A stretch of DNA of 64,000 nucleotides, taken from positions 217,144 through 281,143 of the forward strand of contig NZ_JOAP01000003.1 in the NCBI RefSeq assembly GCF_000720475.1. Reading direction: 5' to 3'. Source of the stretch: Streptomyces aureocirculatus (GTDB lineage Bacteria > Actinomycetota > Actinomycetes > Streptomycetales > Streptomycetaceae). Shown in pieces: positions 62,289 through 64,000 of this stretch (positions are counted from its first letter, which is position 1; each line of letters starts with the position of its first letter). The notes beneath the pieces were generated by a model. It saw only the letters and a list, made by a program, of their open reading frames with translations, ran no database searches and had not been told where the DNA came from. A program made the position numbers and the translations under genes.

Positions 62289-64000
62289 GTGTCGTCTCTC
62301 GCGCTCTACCGCCGTTACCGCCCGGAGTCGTTCGCCGAGGTCATCGGGCAGGAACATGTGACCGACCCGCTGCAGCAGGCGCTGCGGAACAACCGGGTCA
62401 ATCACGCGTACCTGTTCAGTGGCCCGCGCGGCTGCGGCAAGACGACGAGCGCGCGCATCCTCGCCCGCTGTCTGAACTGTGAGCAAGGTCCCACCCCGAC
62501 CCCCTGCGGCGAGTGCCAGTCCTGCCGCGACCTCGCGCGGAACGGGCCGGGTTCGATCGACGTGATCGAGATCGACGCCGCTTCGCACGGTGGCGTGGAC
62601 GACGCCCGCGACCTGCGCGAGAAGGCCTTCTTCGGCCCCGCAAGCAGCCGGTACAAGATCTACATCATCGACGAGGCCCACATGGTCACGCCGGCGGGGT
62701 TCAACGCCCTGCTGAAGGTCGTCGAGGAGCCGCCGGAGCATCTGAAGTTCATCTTCGCGACGACGGAGCCCGAGAAGGTCATCGGGACCATCCGCTCGCG
62801 TACGCACCACTACCCGTTCCGGCTCGTGCCCCCCGGCACGCTGCGTGACTACCTCGCCGAGGTGTGCGGCCGCGAGGGCATGGCCATCCAGGGCGGCGTC
62901 CTTCCGCTCGTCGTGCGCGCCGGTGCCGGTTCCGTGCGTGACTCCATGTCCGTCATGGACCAACTCCTCGCAGGCGCGCGCGAGGACGGTGTGACGTACG
63001 CCATGGCCACGGGCCTGCTCGGGTACACCGACGGCTCGCTCCTCGACGCCGTCATCGAAGCCTTCGCCTCCGGTGACGGCGGCGCCGCCTTCGAAGTCGT
63101 CGACCGCGTCGTCGAGGGCGGCAACGACCCACGGCGCTTCGTCGCCGACCTCCTCGAGCGGCTGCGGGACCTGATGATTCTCGCCGCGGTGCCCGACGCC
63201 GCCGAGAAGGGGCTCATCGACGCCCCCACCGACGTGGTGGAGCGGATGCAGGCCCAGGCCGGAGTATTCGGCGGTGCCGAGCTCAGCCGCGCCGCCGACA
63301 TCGTCAACGAAGGCCTCACCGAGATGCGCGGGGCCACCGCGCCGCGGTTGCAGCTCGAGCTGATCTGCGCGCGCGTGCTGCTCCCCGCGGCGTACGACGA
63401 CGCCCGCTCCGTGATGGCCCGCCTCGACCGGCTCGAGCGCGGCGGCCACTTCATGGCCGGCGGCCCCGCCGCCGCCCCCCCGATGGGGTACGTCCCCGGG
63501 CCCGAGGCCCACGCGGGCGTGCAGCAGCCCGGGGTTCCCGTACCGCCGCCGGGCCCCGGGGCGGACATCCCGCCGGGCGGCGGCGCCGCGGCTGCCCGGG
63601 CCGCGGTGCGGGGAGGCGCGGGTGGCGTGGGGGGTGCGGCGGGCGCAGGGGGTGCGGGTGGTGCAGGGGGCCATGGTGCTCCCGGTGCTCCCGGTGCTCC
63701 CGGTGCTCCCGGTGCTCCCGGCGCCCCTGGAGGCCCTGGCGCCTCTGGAGGCCCTGGCGCCTCTGGAGGCCCTGGCGCCCCCGGAGGCCCGGCTGACCCG
63801 GGCGCCTACGACGCCACCGGCGCCACCCACGCCACCCATGCGGCCCCCTCCGCGGCCCCCGCCCCCGACCAGGCACCCACAACCCCGGCCGCCGCACCCT
63901 CCCCCCAGCCGCCGACCCCGACCGCACCGCCGCCCACCGCGGCACCGGCACCGGCGGGCACCCCCGCGCCCGAGGGCGGCCCCGCCCCCGAGGGCAACCC
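62289..64000 (+). CDS. dnaX: DNA polymerase III subunit gamma/tau (3' end outside window)
   Basis: GTG 62289 opens MSSLALYRRYRPESFAEVIG. About 570 codons are present with no stop. The AAA+ clamp-loader core shows Walker A GPRGCGKTT (45-53), the zinc module Cys64, Cys73, Cys76 and Cys79, Walker B YIIDEAHM, and IRSRTHHYPFRLVPP. After the oligomerisation domain (to about 385) comes a low-complexity linker with collagen-like GAP/GGP/GAS repeats from residue 463 and then Pro/Ala-rich sequence. The tau C-terminal domains that contact DnaB and the polymerase are beyond the right edge. The transcript is probably leaderless. Confidence 0.95.
   Translation, partial: MSSLALYRRYRPESFAEVIGQEHVTDPLQQALRNNRVNHAYLFSGPRGCGKTTSARILARCLNCEQGPTPTPCGECQSCRDLARNGPGSIDVIEIDAASHGGVDDARDLREKAFFGPASSRYKIYIIDEAHMVTPAGFNALLKVVEEPPEHLKFIFATTEPEKVIGTIRSRTHHYPFRLVPPGTLRDYLAEVCGREGMAIQGGVLPLVVRAGAGSVRDSMSVMDQLLAGAREDGVTYAMATGLLGYTDGSLLDAVIEAFASGDGGAAFEVVDRVVEGGNDPRRFVADLLERLRDLMILAAVPDAAEKGLIDAPTDVVERMQAQAGVFGGAELSRAADIVNEGLTEMRGATAPRLQLELICARVLLPAAYDDARSVMARLDRLERGGHFMAGGPAAAPPMGYVPGPEAHAGVQQPGVPVPPPGPGADIPPGGGAAAARAAVRGGAGGVGGAAGAGGAGGAGGHGAPGAPGAPGAPGAPGAPGGPGASGGPGASGGPGAPGGPADPGAYDATGATHATHAAPSAAPAPDQAPTTPAAAPSPQPPTPTAPPPTAAPAPAGTPAPEGGPAPEGN
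63675..63790 (+). repeat. Collagen-like GAP/GGPGAS repeat in dnaX
   Basis: The 9-bp unit GGTGCTCCC (Gly-Ala-Pro) is repeated five times from 63675. It is followed by GGCCCTGGCGCCTCTGGA-type 18-bp units coding GPGASG. Together they form a tract of about 38 residues with Gly mostly at every third position in the linker of tau. Confidence 0.9.

Overview
The window is high-GC chromosomal DNA of a Streptomyces (or very close actinomycete). The reasons are strong G/C third-position bias in every real gene, frequent GTG starts, and Streptomyces-type families: a stand-alone anti-sigma-like ATPase, a SpoIIE-type phosphatase, an SSI protease inhibitor, SigF and SigN, DUF1906 and LytR_C proteins. The gene order (pepP ... 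sigN-sigF ... tadA ... upp ... LytR_C ... tRNA-Ser, SRP RNA, dnaX) matches, from memory, the core-chromosome stretch of S. coelicolor around SCO3970-SCO4067.

Layout. 1-11.8 kb: 5' end of an aminopeptidase P gene, a GAF/PP2C phosphatase, two primase-polymerase-like proteins (the first without a visible active site), secreted proteins, a DUF5926/SEC-C protein, an ATPase, a GDPD phosphodiesterase, an HtrA-type protease and tRNA-Ser(TGA). 12-14.7 kb: a translationally coupled three-gene operon that looks like a steroid or isoprenoid side-chain module (ChsH2-, ChsH1- and Ltp2-like). 14.8-20.5 kb: a DUF1906 protein, an ECF sigma factor, an acyl-CoA ligase, and a divergent MFS/TetR pair with two palindromic operators. 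20.6-25.6 kb: a 1651-residue PAS-kinase-like-receiver protein whose kinase core looks dead. 25.9-30.6 kb: an SSI inhibitor, tRNA-Ser(GCT), tRNA-Arg(ACG), MOSC and DUF2797 proteins, a broken monooxygenase gene and an amidohydrolase. 30.7-37.2 kb: a two-component system followed by two membrane glycosyltransferases. 37.2-44 kb: two DHA2 drug-efflux loci with TetR or MarR regulators; one pump is fused to carboxypeptidase-regulatory-like repeats that also occur on the neighbouring YceI protein. 44-52.2 kb: small membrane protein, lipoprotein, sigN, sigF, Dabb protein, tRNA-Ser(CGA), tadA and partner, upp, LytR_C. 52.2-61.6 kb: ABC-F ATPase with possible leader peptides, decayed LysR gene, sensor-domain protein, short UvrA-like ATPase, and a 952-residue transmembrane protein with an external ligand-binding domain. 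62-64 kb: tRNA-Ser(GGA), SRP RNA and dnaX, which runs off the right edge.

The most unusual theme is genome-wide tandem-repeat growth. At least four unrelated genes (phosphatase, SSI inhibitor, TetR, lipoprotein) have their last codons plus stop codon copied in tandem past the end of the gene. Others carry in-frame minisatellites: a nine-copy decapeptide inside a histidine kinase, collagen-like GAP repeats in DnaX, Q/N repeats in LytR_C. The best candidates for new biology are these stop-codon cascades, the degenerate giant kinase, the histidine kinase with a Cys-containing repeat linker, and the 952-residue receptor-like protein.
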